Part shown: positions 25,301 through 37,065 of the stretch, piece by piece
Numbering within the stretch: the stretch's first letter is position 1
Layout: each line of letters starts with the position of its first letter
From: Dimorphilus gyrociliatus
Lineage: Eukaryota; Annelida; Polychaeta; Dinophilidae
NCBI GenBank assembly: GCA_904063045.1
Contig: CAJFCJ010000003.1
Span: 1,364,001-1,428,000 of the forward strand
Length of the DNA stretch: 64,000 nucleotides
Direction: 5' to 3'
Translations under genes and position numbers: made by a program
The notes under the pieces: generated by a model
Told to the model about the DNA's origin: nothing
Database searches by the model: none
Seen by the model: only the letters and a program-made list of their open reading frames with translations

Positions 25301-28300
25301 CAACTCAATATAGATGTTTTTTCTTTCATATTCTCTGCTTTTCACCTAATTATCCACATTTTATATGCTAACTTCTAGTCAATATGCTCGTATATAAGTG
25401 TGATCTATACTCTCTATATATACTAATATATATTAGTATATATATATATATATCAGGAAGGAAGACAGTGTCCCTCTTCGGGAATTGATGCATATAGATA
25501 TGGCGTGACCGGCGACGCTGACCGACGAGTAATTTACTATAGGCCTACGTACTACTTCCGTTTCCATAGTGACGTTTCGCGGAGAAGATTTCGCAATTAA
25601 GCCTACCGCCCTTTACGCTTGCGAGTTATGGCGATTGATCCCGCCGCCAGCCCCCTAGGCCTACGCACGTCGGCGTTGCTACGGCAACGTTCTTATTCAT
25701 ATATAATTCTTTAACCCGCACTTCCATCTTCATACCACCTTTTCGCTCAATTGCCGAATAATTGACCGTTACGTGCTGAAATAAATTGCGCAATTAATAC
25801 CCGATATCGGACAACAGAGAAGCCGACTCATTATTAAGTGATCATAGCTGAAGAAAATTACGAGATGATAAATACTTTAGAAGCAGCTAGAACGCGAGTT
25901 AGCTGTCATGAGAAGATTTATGGTGTACGACCGTTTTATGGGCGTAAATGATCTGTTCGGGGAGGAGTGTTGCAATATTGTACCGTTTTGTTACGGGTTA
26001 AGAGGGTTGAGGAATGCCTTAGGCGGTAATAAGTTTGGTCAGGTGACCCGAATGTAAATAATGGGAGTATGGTGAATTATTTACCAGAGGGATTTTCGTA
26101 AAAACAGTCTTTAGTCCTTCATTCCCTCTTCTCTCTTTCTTAACCCCTCGCCCCATCGTTTCCTTTTTACACTCTTGACAGGTGTATTTTCTCGATTTTA
26201 AGATAATAAGCAGTAGATTAAAAAAAACCTTAGACGGGAATTGAAATGAAATAGGAGGACCAATCGACAAAAAAGTAACCATCCTATCGTATTTCTCTCG
26301 GCGTTGGAGAAAATAGATTGAAAGCACAGATAAATACCCTTTAGATATTCAACTATGTTTTTTTTAACTGCCATCTGTCTAAAACGAGAAATAGGAGGTA
26401 GCACTAGGAGAGAGGATGAGGGCGTCGTCACGTGATGCTGTTACATCATATCGTCAATCGAGTTTTTTTTATTCGTTTTGTATATTCAAAAAACACATTC
26501 CAGTCATGTTGAATAAGAGAAACTTTGATAAGGGAATAAGATAAACACGTTCCATAAATTTGCAACTTTTCCCCTCGCCATCTGCCTATATGATTTTGTC
26601 GTTTTAATACGACGAGAAGGCCTATTTCAGATACGTCACGCAACGTTTTACGCTTTTAGAAATAAAGTTAATAAAATGATCTATTCGTTCTTTCCAAATA
26701 TCTTTATCTTATAAAAACATAAACATTGAAATAGATAATGAATACCTACGGTAAATATGTGCAGCAGATATATACGCTTATATTCATTTATATATGTTTA
26801 ATATAAATTCGTTCGGACGTGTGCACGGCACATATCACGTGATACGTTTCCCTCAGCGCTAATTAAATCATCACCCTATTCATCGTACGTTACATACGCG
26901 AGGACAGATGTCTCATACCCTTTCCAAATATTTTTTTTAACTATTGAAATTGAGGGCATGAAGGGAAGAGGAAAGGGAATAGAATGAAAAAAATCACGAA
27001 TTGCAGAAAAAACCCTAACTACCTGTCGACAATAAAGCCCTGAAGCAAAGCCCTCAAGGGAAATTGTTTCGTACAAAAGTATAGGGCGAAGCCTTTACAG
27101 AAAGAGGAGAGCAATAAACGTAAGGCTGGTGAAAGCTGATCTTTTACAAACATTTCATTGCGATCTTTAAGTGAAAGAAAAAGAAATAACAGAGGGAACG
27201 AAGGCCTTTCGGTTAAAGAATCCAATTAGAAAAATCCCTTATTACGCAATAGTTGCCGAAAGACGGCGTTAATCAGACGGATATCCAGCCGTTTCCAACT
27301 TGTTTATTCGGTAAACAATCTACGGGAAAGGGAATGGGTAGGGGGGTAAAAACTCCTGCAGTGTGTCAAAGGGTCACGTGACTTATTATCCGCAGATGAG
27401 TCCTTACGATACGCTTCATACCGTCTAATCTTTCATCGTCTGGGCTCTTTCACATAAAATGTTCTTATTTTTTTAAATCGTTTTTTTCATTGCTCCCCTT
27501 TTATGTTTACAGATGGGACGAGCGCCTATATGAAGAGAATCTGTAAGTGTCTCTTTTTTCTGACCAACAGATGGCGTTAATACAATTTCAATTAATTTTC
27601 ATCCTTATTGTATCCTCTAGCCTCGCCCAAGTTCATTAACAAACAAAATAACAAGACAAGAAAAGTAAGGGAAAATCAATATGTTATGCTTGACTGCAGC
27701 ACAAGAGCTGAACCAAAGGCGAAAATTGAATGGTATCGCGAAGATACATTATTGGAAGAGGAAAAGGACGAGGATTATCTTAAACTAGAGAACGTTAAAC
27801 GGGAAGACTCCGGAAAGTATAAATGCAAAGTTTCGAATGTTTTGGGTAAAACTGTAAGAAGTTGGTCTCTTCAAGTTGGACGTAAGTAACAACAAAGTTA
27901 ATTTTAAAAAAGAATCTTATAAACATTCTCAGTAGTAACATTCTGTTGCAATTCATAAATAGACGATATTATTTACAAGTCGTGTTTTTCTTCTTTCCAG
28001 CTAATTATTTTCGAAACGAAGAGCTCGGAGACATTAAATTCTTGGCTAGTGAACGTCAATTGTTCGTTAATCGTTGGGAGGACGCCGAATTTAAATGTCA
28101 AATACGATTAACAAATCCCAGAGCATCGAAGCCGAAAATGGAAGTAAGTAGTACTTTCCGGTTAAATAGAATACTTAAAAAATAGTTTATTTATCTTTCT
28201 ATCGCTTCCTTCCGTTGTAGACCTATATACAGTTATATATATATATTGGTATATATGTATTGAAATCATTAAATTCCTGCAATTTTTTCAGTGGGCAAAA

Positions 28301-28894
28301 GTATCTTCAAGGACGATAAATATAAATAGCCCTCGAGATGCCATACTCTCTTCTCCTATAAAATTATGCAATACGACTTTGTTAACAAGAAAGAATAACG
28401 TTTTTATGAATAGTTTACATTTAAGATCTGTCGACTACGAGAATGCTGGATTTTATGCTTGTATTATTAAATTGGGTTCAGCTGATATTGAACTTCAATT
28501 ATTCGAGTTGAAAATTGAGCAGGTAAATGAAGATAATTCAACGAGAATTATTCTAATAGCAACTATCTCGGGAGCCGTACTCTTCCTTCTCATATTCACT
28601 TTCGCTTGCATTTATAATAAACATCGCAACAAGACGGGTCATCCTTCGAATAGAAGTACAAAGAGTTCATCTAGCGGTTCAACTTGCGTTTACAAAAAGT
28701 GCACGCCAACTCCACCACCACACCAGAATATTATGTTAAACTATTACAAGCAACAGCAACAACCTGATTTTGGACTTATATCTTATCATACAATCAGTAG
28801 TAACGATGGATCTTATAATTCAAGGGATAGAGGTATCGGATTTAGTGCCCAGCATATACCTCCAGCTCCTCCCCCTTCCGCCCAATTTGTTTAA
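22391..28894 (+). CDS. FGFRL1: Fibroblast growth factor receptor-like 1 (three Ig domains, no kinase)
   Basis: Single-pass receptor that binds FGFs without a tyrosine kinase. Exons 22391-22469, 23455-23591, 24811-24952, 27513-27542, 27621-27881, 28001-28143 and 28292-28894 sum to 1395 nt (464 residues). It has a signal peptide (YLFLTVLIINTILIW); Ig1 with LKLNCPI...EGEYRCKATNGYGAL, near-identical to the vertebrate CKATNGFGSL; a 10-residue linker exon; Ig2 (VMLDCS...SGKYKCKVSN); Ig3 (AEFKCQI...NAGFYACIIKL); a TM helix IILIATISGAVLFLLIFTFA; and a roughly 100-residue tail with Pro and Gln runs (TPTPPPH, KQQQQP) and a PPAPPPSAQFV end. No kinase domain follows. The tail lacks the His-rich stretch of vertebrate FGFRL1. 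The longest intron is 2.56 kb. Confidence 0.88.
22470..23454 (+). other. FGFRL1 intron 1 (985 bp)
   Basis: Intron after the signal-peptide exon. It contains a TAGGCCTA palindrome at 22871-22878 in a locally less AT-rich stretch; nothing else was recognised. Confidence 0.6.
23592..24810 (+). other. FGFRL1 intron 2 (1.2 kb)
   Basis: Strongly AT-rich intron interrupting Ig1, with a short GA run near 24218-24233. No coding or RNA feature was seen. Confidence 0.6.
25560..25573. promoter_or_regulatory. Second X-box-like site
   Basis: GTTTCCATAGTGAC, an imperfect RFX-type site with the central CCATRG core, 115 bp from the stronger site. Confidence 0.35.
25675..25688. promoter_or_regulatory. RFX X-box-like palindrome
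   Basis: GTTGCTACGGCAAC: perfect 5-bp inverted arms around a 4-nt centre, 12 of 14 positions identical to the symmetric RFX X-box GTTGCCATGGCAAC. Binding is inferred. Confidence 0.5.
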
Positions 28895-29351
28895 AGAAAA
28901 AACAAAGACAGCTTCATTTTTCATATATGTTTTATACAGGGTAAAATGTGTGTACAGTATATCAATGCATTAAATAATTGTTAAGTATATATTCTCAACT
29001 ATTTTTTCTTTTTTTTGACATTTTTTTTGTTAAGAGCCTTATTCTGGGATATTATTTTGTAATACTTTTATCGCTTCAAATTTTTATATTTAAATACAAA
29101 ACTCGTTTATTTAACAATCTCTTTCCCGCTTTTTCATTATTAATAGTATTGTATGATTACTTAATTAATAACCCTTTTCCCCATGCCCGAAAGGGATTGA
29201 CTTCGTCGAATACCAATAACGCCATCTAGTTGTTCATTAAAGATACGTTTTATTTTGAAAAATACGAAAATGCGCAATAAATATGGAGGCGAATTAGAAC
29301 CGCATTCGATGTAAATTTTAATTTTTCATCGTATATTTATAACTGTAAATT
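28895..29351 (+). other. FGFRL1 3' UTR and TUBGCP3 upstream region
   Basis: AT-rich tandem spacer of 457 bp. Candidate AATAAA signals lie near 28970 and 29276. Nothing else was recognised. Confidence 0.5.
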
Positions 29352-32300
29352 ATGGCAAATTCCGATAATCATATAGAAAAAATAATTCTTCAACTTTGCC
29401 TTCAAGTTTCCGGCCTAAATAAAGGTTAAGAGAACTTATTATTTTTTGCATGTTTGAACAGAGATATTCGGCTCTTTTACCCTTCTTAATGAATCAATCG
29501 TGAATGATCGCTAACAAATAATTTCTTAATTCTTCAGATAGTATCGGAAAATTATATTCTAACATTTTGGAACAAATACAGAAAAGGTTTGATAAATTTA
29601 TTAACAGATATGTGTGACCTCAATTTTTTCTTCTTTTTTACTCATTGACTTCAGTCAACAATTGGCATCGGATACAAATGAAATTCAGGTTGTTGAAAGA
29701 ATAAAAAAGAAATGTAAGTTGATGTTTTAATATAAAAAAACAATAACCTAGATATGAATAATACGTTTAGAATAATTACTTTATCACTTTCTTAAACAGT
29801 TGTCAGAAAATCAAAGACAAGAGAAGCGAGCAATTTTCAGGATTTTTATAGAAAACTTCGAAATGAGGTATAAAATAATTAAAACCATTATATTATAGTT
29901 TAATTCTACCAATAAAACGACAATAGACAACGATTAAAAATCGTGGATCTCTACTCTGCTTTCTAGAATGTTTATCAAGACTATCTGAGACTACACATTC
30001 TCAAAAATTTCACTTCTCTACTGGAGTCCTTTCAAGACCGACGTCAACGCCAAATCAAAATCCAAATCTGTTTAAAACACCAGCTTCTGTGAATCAACAT
30101 CAAATTCATTCAACCCTTAGTAGTGGGATTTCCAGCATTGGAGGAAGAACTAATGAAACTACCCCGACGCCCAGGTCACATCCCCCGAGGTATATTAAAG
30201 ATTAAAATAGAATAAAGGGATACCTTTTTTTTTAAATGACATATTTGATAGAATTACGAGTTCAGGGAAAACCTTAAATTAACCTTTCCTTTCATTATCT
30301 AAAGTTATTGGAGAACGCCCGCGGCTCAACAATTTCATGGTCAAAATCCCACCTTTCAATATCGCTCTAGTAGCGATCATTATACAACTCAACAATTAAC
30401 CTTCGGATCAACTCCTGGAAATGCATCTACCAAGGCAGCTGGTAAGCATGAGATCTATAACTCTACTGCAAGTGTATTTTATCTTCTATTTTTTAAAATA
30501 GGCGATCCCTACTATGGATCAAAGACGGAGGAAACGACTACTAAGGCTCACATCGAAAGACCTAATAAAAAGAGCGGAGATTGTAATTATTTACCTGAAT
30601 GTTCTTTTACCAATACTTAATTAATAATTCTACAACTGTATCAATAGCAAGCATCATATCGGAAGCTGCTCTCATTAAAGATCTCATTTATAATCTGCAA
30701 GGTATAGATGGGAAATATATTAAATTTGATGTAAATGCCGCAGCCTTCAGACCTTCTAAAATTGTGAGTTATTTTTCTTTAGCCCCAAAGGTCTATAACT
30801 TGGCTGAAATATTATGTTGTTTTACTAACTGTCTTAAATTTCCGTAATTTGTTTATATATAAGGCGGACATTTCTACTTCGAGAAAAGATATCGTATCAA
30901 AAATATCTGAATGCGGTTGGCTATACTTGAAAGTTAGAAAGTACACTGACTTAAGAAGTTTAGAAAAGAGCTTTGGCCTAGTTGGACAGGTTCCTATTTA
31001 TATATCTGCGACTATGTACGGAATTAATGATAATTAATATTTCATTAGTGTTTTTGTGCTGCCTTAAATAACGAATTGACAGAATTCTATCACTTGGTTG
31101 CTGTTCTCGATTCTCAAGCTTTACAAGATGAAGATCAGGGTGTAACTGTTGGAGAAGGTGTTCTCACTCTCAGGAGATTACTATTATGGTCATATGAACC
31201 GTTAGTCCGGTTACGTTCCTTAGCGGCTTTAGTTGATGTGTGCCAAGGAAAGAAGGGGGGAAGTTTAGCCAGCATCATTTACTCTTATTCACAACACGGG
31301 GATGTGACAATAAAGTGTCTTATGGAATATTTATTGATGAAAGTAGTACAACCAATTTTTGTAACAATTATTCGTTGGATTTACGAAGGAGAGTTGCAAG
31401 ATTCATATAATGAAGTACTATATATTCTTTTTTCCGTTGATTTAGTTCAATTGGTGTGTCTTTTCTTTTTTACTACAGTTTTTTGTATCTTCTGATCCGA
31501 CGGTGAAAGAGGATAAACTTTGGCACGAAAAATATTCTTTAAGAAAATCTATGATTCCATCATTTATTCCCATGGAACAGGCGCGAAAGGTAAGAGGATT
31601 TATTTTCTTGGGTTATTAGCTAGAAGAATATGGAATTTCTTTGGAGACTAAACATTATGATGAAATTACGAACGGCCATTCTTAACTAATTTGATGATTG
31701 TTCACCCACCTTCTGATAAACCTTCTAAGAAATCACTTAGCCTATATACTAAAAGAAAAGAAATTGATTCATACAGTTTCTCACGAATATTTCTTTGTGC
31801 TAGATTCTTTTAACCGGAAAATCCATTAACTTTCTACATCACGTTTGTCACGATGAAACAAATGTTAGAGAACTCGAAGCTGTAAAATTAGCAGAAACTC
31901 ACCAGGGTAAATTTTATCCTATTAGCTGTACATCTAACCTAACATTGAGTAATCAATTTTTTCCTTTACTATTCAGTTGAAACTATATTTAGACAAGACT
32001 CTAATCAAATATTCGATAGAATGGTTGAGACGGTTTATGAAGAGACAAGCACAGCTTTGTTGGAAGTTTTACAAAAACGTTATAAATTCCTTGATCATCT
32101 TCAGGTTTAGTTCAATTTGGCTTAAAAAATCTTATAAAATAATCCATCTTTTCAAACAGGCTCTTCGGCGATATTTACTCTTAGGTCAAGGTGATTTTAT
32201 TCGGCACCTAATGGATTTACTCCAGTAAATAGTATTCCAAAATCGACGACTTTTATTTAATATCAACTTATTTTGCAGTGACGATTTATCAAAGTCTGCA

Positions 32301-33498
32301 ACTTCCCTTTATTTACACAATTTATCTGGGGTGTTGGAGACGGCAATTAGGGGTACTAACGCTCAATTCGACGACAGTGACATACTTAAACGATTGGACG
32401 TTCGTTTGCTAGAGGTTTGTAGCTTTAGATGATATATTACTTAGTTCTAATTGATAATTTTTTTAAAATTAAAAAGGTATCCGGCAATGAAGTTGGCTGG
32501 GATGTCTTTTCGCTAGACTATAGGGTCGATGGACCTATATCGACTGTATTTACACCAGAATGCATGATTATTTATTTAAGAATTTTTAACTTTCTTTGGA
32601 GAGCGAAACGTATGGAGTATGCCCTGTCAGCTATTTGGAGAGAACAAGTAGCAAATGCAAGACTTTTACGGAATATGCCAGGTATTTATAAATTATAAAA
32701 CTTTCCTTTACATTTATCATATACAAAGAGAAGGAAGTTTATTGAGTGTTTCTTTTTTCCAGAGTTAACTGAAATATTGCACAACAGTCATATGCTTTGC
32801 TCACAAATGATACATTTTGTTCAACAAATGCAATATTACATAAACTTTGAGGTAAGTTTACTGAATTAATCGTATTACTGCTTATCTTTTATTGTTTGTC
32901 TTTGTACTTAGGTGCTGGAATGTTCGTGGGAACAGTTGCTTCTTAAAGTAAACGAAGCAAAGGATTTAGATCACGTAATAGCTGCACATCAAGAGTTTTT
33001 AGATACGATAACTTGTCGATGTTTATTGGATGTAGAATCATCTAAGATACTTGCCGAACTTAGAGCAATTTTCGATCAGATTATTATTTTCCAACTATCT
33101 CAGCGTAAATTTTACGAGAAAACTAAACACGAATTGCATCTTCGAGACTTGTTTGAAGAAAATATGAAAAAACGAACTGCTCTTAATGAATGGGGAATAA
33201 CAGAAGCTGAGGAAGAAGTGGAAATGAATAGACGCAAAGAATTTATTGAAAAAGAGGTTAAGGTCTCTAGTTCGGCAGTTATCGTCTTAGCCAATTCATA
33301 TAGAGTAAGTTGAGGAAATTATATTTCAATATTTTCATAAAAAATTACTATTGTAAACAGTTGATGGTTGGAGGTTTTCTCTCAGAATTAGCATCTCATA
33401 GTGATCAAGGCTTAACATATTTGAGTTTTCGATTGAATTTCAACGAGCATTACAATTTGAAAGAAGTGGAAAACCTAATTAGTAAAACGGAGAGATAA
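29352..33498 (+). CDS. TUBGCP3: Gamma-tubulin complex component 3
   Basis: GCP3/Spc98 family subunit of the gamma-tubulin small complex and ring complex that nucleates microtubules at centrosomes and basal bodies. Many small exons, starting [20 protein letters not shown], then a Ser/Thr/Pro-rich linker, GRIP1 ([113 protein letters not shown]), then GRIP2 ([30 protein letters not shown]-type block, [60 protein letters not shown]). It ends with [15 protein letters not shown], matching human GCP3 rather than GCP2. Complete; the stop is 149 bp from the convergent ERCC3 stop. Confidence 0.95.
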
Positions 33499-33647
33499 TC
33501 TTAGCTTACTTTAAAAATTTTGACCGTTTCTATAATACTTTTTGGTCATGTAATTACTGCAGTATCCTGTTTTAATCATGTAGTATAGCTATGTATTTGA
33601 AAGAAAAATATAGAATTAAATTGTGAAAAATCCAAACATTTTCATTT
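33499..33647. other. Short convergent spacer TUBGCP3 / ERCC3
   Basis: Only 149 bp between the two stop codons, so the two 3' UTRs probably overlap or nearly touch. Confidence 0.5.
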
Positions 33648-35208
33648 CTATCGTTTCTTAAATTTCTTAAACAAGGGATGAACATTTTTTCTTCTTGATT
33701 CCAAATAAACAGAATCATCGGCACCTGACATAGAAGCCATATTACCAGGTCTTCGAAACACTTTTTTCGAATTAATAAATGCATCCAGAGGCATTTTTTC
33801 TTCCTCCGCGTCGGCTTCATTTGCTCTTTGTACTTCCTCCAATAATTTCAATTGTTCATCTCTCGTTCCATATGATAATTGTTCTTCCTCCATACCACTT
33901 AATTTAGTAATGACTTTATAACTATATCCCTGATTAATTAGAAAACGCTGTCTCTTTGACTGATACAGCATTTCAATAGTGTCTTGTGAAACCAAAGAGT
34001 AAAAGAAAGCATTGTACTCGTCTATTGGAGATCCTTTTTTTGCTCTTAAAATTCTACCCAGACGTTGGGCTTCTTGACGTCTTGAACCACCATGAGAAGA
34101 GATTTGTATCAGAACATTTGCCTCAGGCAAATCAAAAGAGTTATCTGCTACTTTTGATACAAAGATTACATTAACTTTCGGATTCATTTTGAAATTATCC
34201 AGGATATTTAATCGCTCTCTTTGGGCAGTAGGTCCATACAGAAAGGGCCTAATATGAAAGGAAAAAAATCATAAATCAAAAAAGAAATGAACTTAAGGTT
34301 AATCAATGGAATCGATTAATGCATACTTGCTCATCTTCACAGCATATTTCTTTAATGCAAATACATTATCGGAGAAAACGATTATTTTATCATTTCTTCT
34401 TTCGTGGTACTTAATAAGATATTCGCAAGCGCGAAATTTATTTGGATTTGTAACGTATAAAAGCAGTTGTTTTCTCGTTCTTGTTCCTAGGTATTCTTTA
34501 AAGAATTCAGGTGTCATAGGACACCATACCTCTGCACACTGAACCCTTGCAATATAACCGCCTTGCTGTAATTCCAACCAGTTTGCTTCATACAGTTTTG
34601 GACCAATTAAAAAGTTTAAATCAGTAATTTTGTCGTCCTCTCTCACGAGGGTCGCTGTTAAACCCAATTTTGTGTGGCATTGTACAACAGATAAAACTCT
34701 TCTGAACATTTTGGCGGGTATAAACTGAACTTCATCCAGCAACATTAAACCCCATTCTTGATTTTGAAGCCATTCCATAACCCTTTCGGCTTCCCAAGAT
34801 CTTTTATTGGAATGAGAAATCATGGAATATGTACTAATGCAAATAGAGCATCCCGTGGGCTTGTCTTTAGCATCAGAGGTAAATCGACAAATAAGTTTAT
34901 CATCTACTGTCGACCACATTAAGAACTAAGAAATTTGAAAGACATTACAATTAGTCAGTTTCAAAGGTAAATAATATGTTTCCTGACCTGTGATCTCCAT
35001 TGTTCGACAGCAACTCCGGATGTGCACAAGACTAAACAACGCTTCTTAACGGTACAAGCTGCCGTAACGCCTACTAAAGTTTTACCTGCACCGCAAGGTA
35101 GAACAATAATTCCTGAGCGCGCACGTCCATTTCCAAACATTTTTCTTAAACTCTTTTCCTGATAAGGCCTCAAAGTTGTACTTGGCTTCAAATTGATACT
35201 AAATAAAG

Positions 35209-35239
<31 letters not shown>

Positions 35240-36791
35240 CTGTATATAAATGACATATTTCATGGATTCTAATAAGCATATTTACTTTATATCAGGGTTG
35301 ATAGTGTCATTCCGAAAATCGTACTCGGCCAGCAAAGGATATTCCAGCTCAATACATCTCATTTAAGAAAGGTAATGAAAAAAAAACTATTTACTTTCTT
35401 CGTGAAATATTCAACAAATAAGTTGTTTACCTTCTTTGAACATTTTCTAATGATTCTTGTTTAATCTCAAATGAAACAGTTTTTAAATCTTTATCATCTT
35501 CGTCTTCATCCTTATCCATTTTTTCAAAGAAATTACTTATATCATCTGGGACTTTAGAGGCTTCATTCCCATTTTCAACCCCTTCTTTCTCGCCCTATTA
35601 GCAGATAAAAAAAAATAACTATTTTGTGTGATAGGTATATGATGTTCCAGTTTATAAATTACTCCTCAATTTACGCCAAGGTCACTTTGCGAAAAGTTTA
35701 CGGAAGAGCAGAATATTGCAAAAAAAGTCTAATAATAAACTAACTGGTAAATAAACTTTAGAATTTGATTTTTTTTCTGAATTTTCTTCCTCTTTCAAGT
35801 GACTTTCTTCTTTGACGAGACGACAGGCAGCAATTTCTGGATCTCTTAGTAGTTTTTGTAAAATTTCCTAAAGTTAGAATTTTTTTTATAAATAAATATT
35901 TTCCAAATTTGACAATAAAAATTACGTACCGGATGTCGACTCTCAATAAAATATTTATTATGTTTTAATACCATTTTAACCTTTCCATAGCTCACCGTAC
36001 ACAACTGCAAAAATTCGATACTTTCGTTCGTACAAAATATATTAAGTAATCAAACAAACCTTTATAAATTCTACTATTCCTTCAGGTAAAGTAGTTTTAC
36101 ACAGTCGTTTCAAATATTCGATTATATCGTTCGTTTGTAAGCCAACAGAAACGGCAGCATATAAGGAATAAGCTGTCAATTTATATTCGTGAATGTGTTC
36201 CGGTCGACTTACTGGCTGTTAAAATGTTTTTTTTAAAGAGAATTTCTTAAATTATGAAGCAAAAAGTAAATTTACTTCGGATATGGCAATGAGAAAGTCG
36301 TGGGCATGTTTGTAAACTGGGGAGAAGGATTCCAGGAAAATGTGACCATTGGGTGCCTTAGAGAAATATTGAAGTTATCAATAGTGAACTAAAAGATGAT
36401 TATCGATTTGCGTTACTCACAACATATAACGGTCTGGCATTATGATCTAGCTTTAACTCTAAAATACTTCTATAATCCTTAGCGCCAAACTCGTCTTCAG
36501 CAGCAGTTGAAATTTCTTTATCCATATCATTTTTTGAAGCGATTTTTGGAACTGAAGATAATTACATCAGACTCATTATTCATCAAAAGCTATTTTCACC
36601 CACCACTTTGAGGATCCTCTGGTTCATCATCAATCTCATCGTATTGGCTATCTTCTTGGTCTTCTACAAACTTCCCTTTTTTCGCCTTCCGCTTTTCTAA
36701 ATAATGAAATTAATATCTAAATACTGGCCTAAATTGGTAAAGAGTTGCGGAACAAACCTTTGTCTTTTCTATCTCTCTTATGGTTACCCAT
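33648..36791 (-). CDS. ERCC3: TFIIH helicase/translocase XPB
   Basis: SF2 DNA translocase of TFIIH, needed for promoter opening and nucleotide excision repair. Exon 1 gives [11 protein letters not shown], followed by acidic/basic linker exons and the damage-recognition region. Core motifs: [20 protein letters not shown], motif [11 protein letters not shown], motif [17 protein letters not shown], motif [16 protein letters not shown] (with the RED loop), [10 protein letters not shown], motif IV-VI region [45 protein letters not shown], then [16 protein letters not shown] and C-terminal [14 protein letters not shown] and [10 protein letters not shown]. Motif II reads DEVQ (34725-34736), whereas DEVH is usual. 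Divergent from the RNF145-like gene, 274 bp away. Confidence 0.96.
35212..35239. repeat. (TA)n microsatellite in an ERCC3 intron
   Basis: TA tract in a short ERCC3 intron, just upstream of the exon encoding motif I. Confidence 0.9.
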
Positions 36792-37065
36792 GTTGCTTCT
36801 TTAATGTAACGATTAAATAATTAAATTAACTTTTGCTATGAAGCTATAATTGTAATAAGCTGAATCGGTAATTGAGAAACACTCCGTTGTTACCAGTTTC
36901 TACCGGAACTACTAGTTTACCAATCAAGAATGGGCTATTCCCCAAAAGGGATTCCCTTGTTTTGGACGTTTTAAAAGCATTTTCGCTGTTTAACCATATC
37001 TTATTATTAGGACAGTAAATATCAACTTTAACATAGACAAGAAGGTAGGGGGAAATATCGTAAGG
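36792..37065. promoter_or_regulatory. Putative bidirectional promoter ERCC3 / RNF145-like
   Basis: 274 bp between divergent starts; inferred from spacing. Confidence 0.4.

Larger units (their letters stand above)
24953..27512 (+). promoter_or_regulatory. FGFRL1 intron 3, candidate enhancer-bearing intron (2.56 kb)
   Basis: Longest intron in the window. Its centre (about 25480-25740) is clearly GC-richer than surrounding DNA and contains two RFX X-box-like palindromes (25560-25573 and 25675-25688), two TAGGCCTA octamers and a TGACGT half-CRE. Three TCACGTGA E-boxes lie further on (26428, 26835, 27374). Function as an enhancer is inferred from composition and motif density. Confidence 0.4.

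Noticed and set aside
25410-25455. AT-only palindrome resembling a hairpin RNA
   Set aside because: It consists of TA microsatellite-like sequence, which forms palindromes by chance.
26019-27225. Several 65-100-residue minus-strand ORFs in the FGFRL1 intron
   Set aside because: They have low-complexity Phe/Leu/Ser/Lys composition, no homology and no splice or start context; chance ORFs in intronic DNA.
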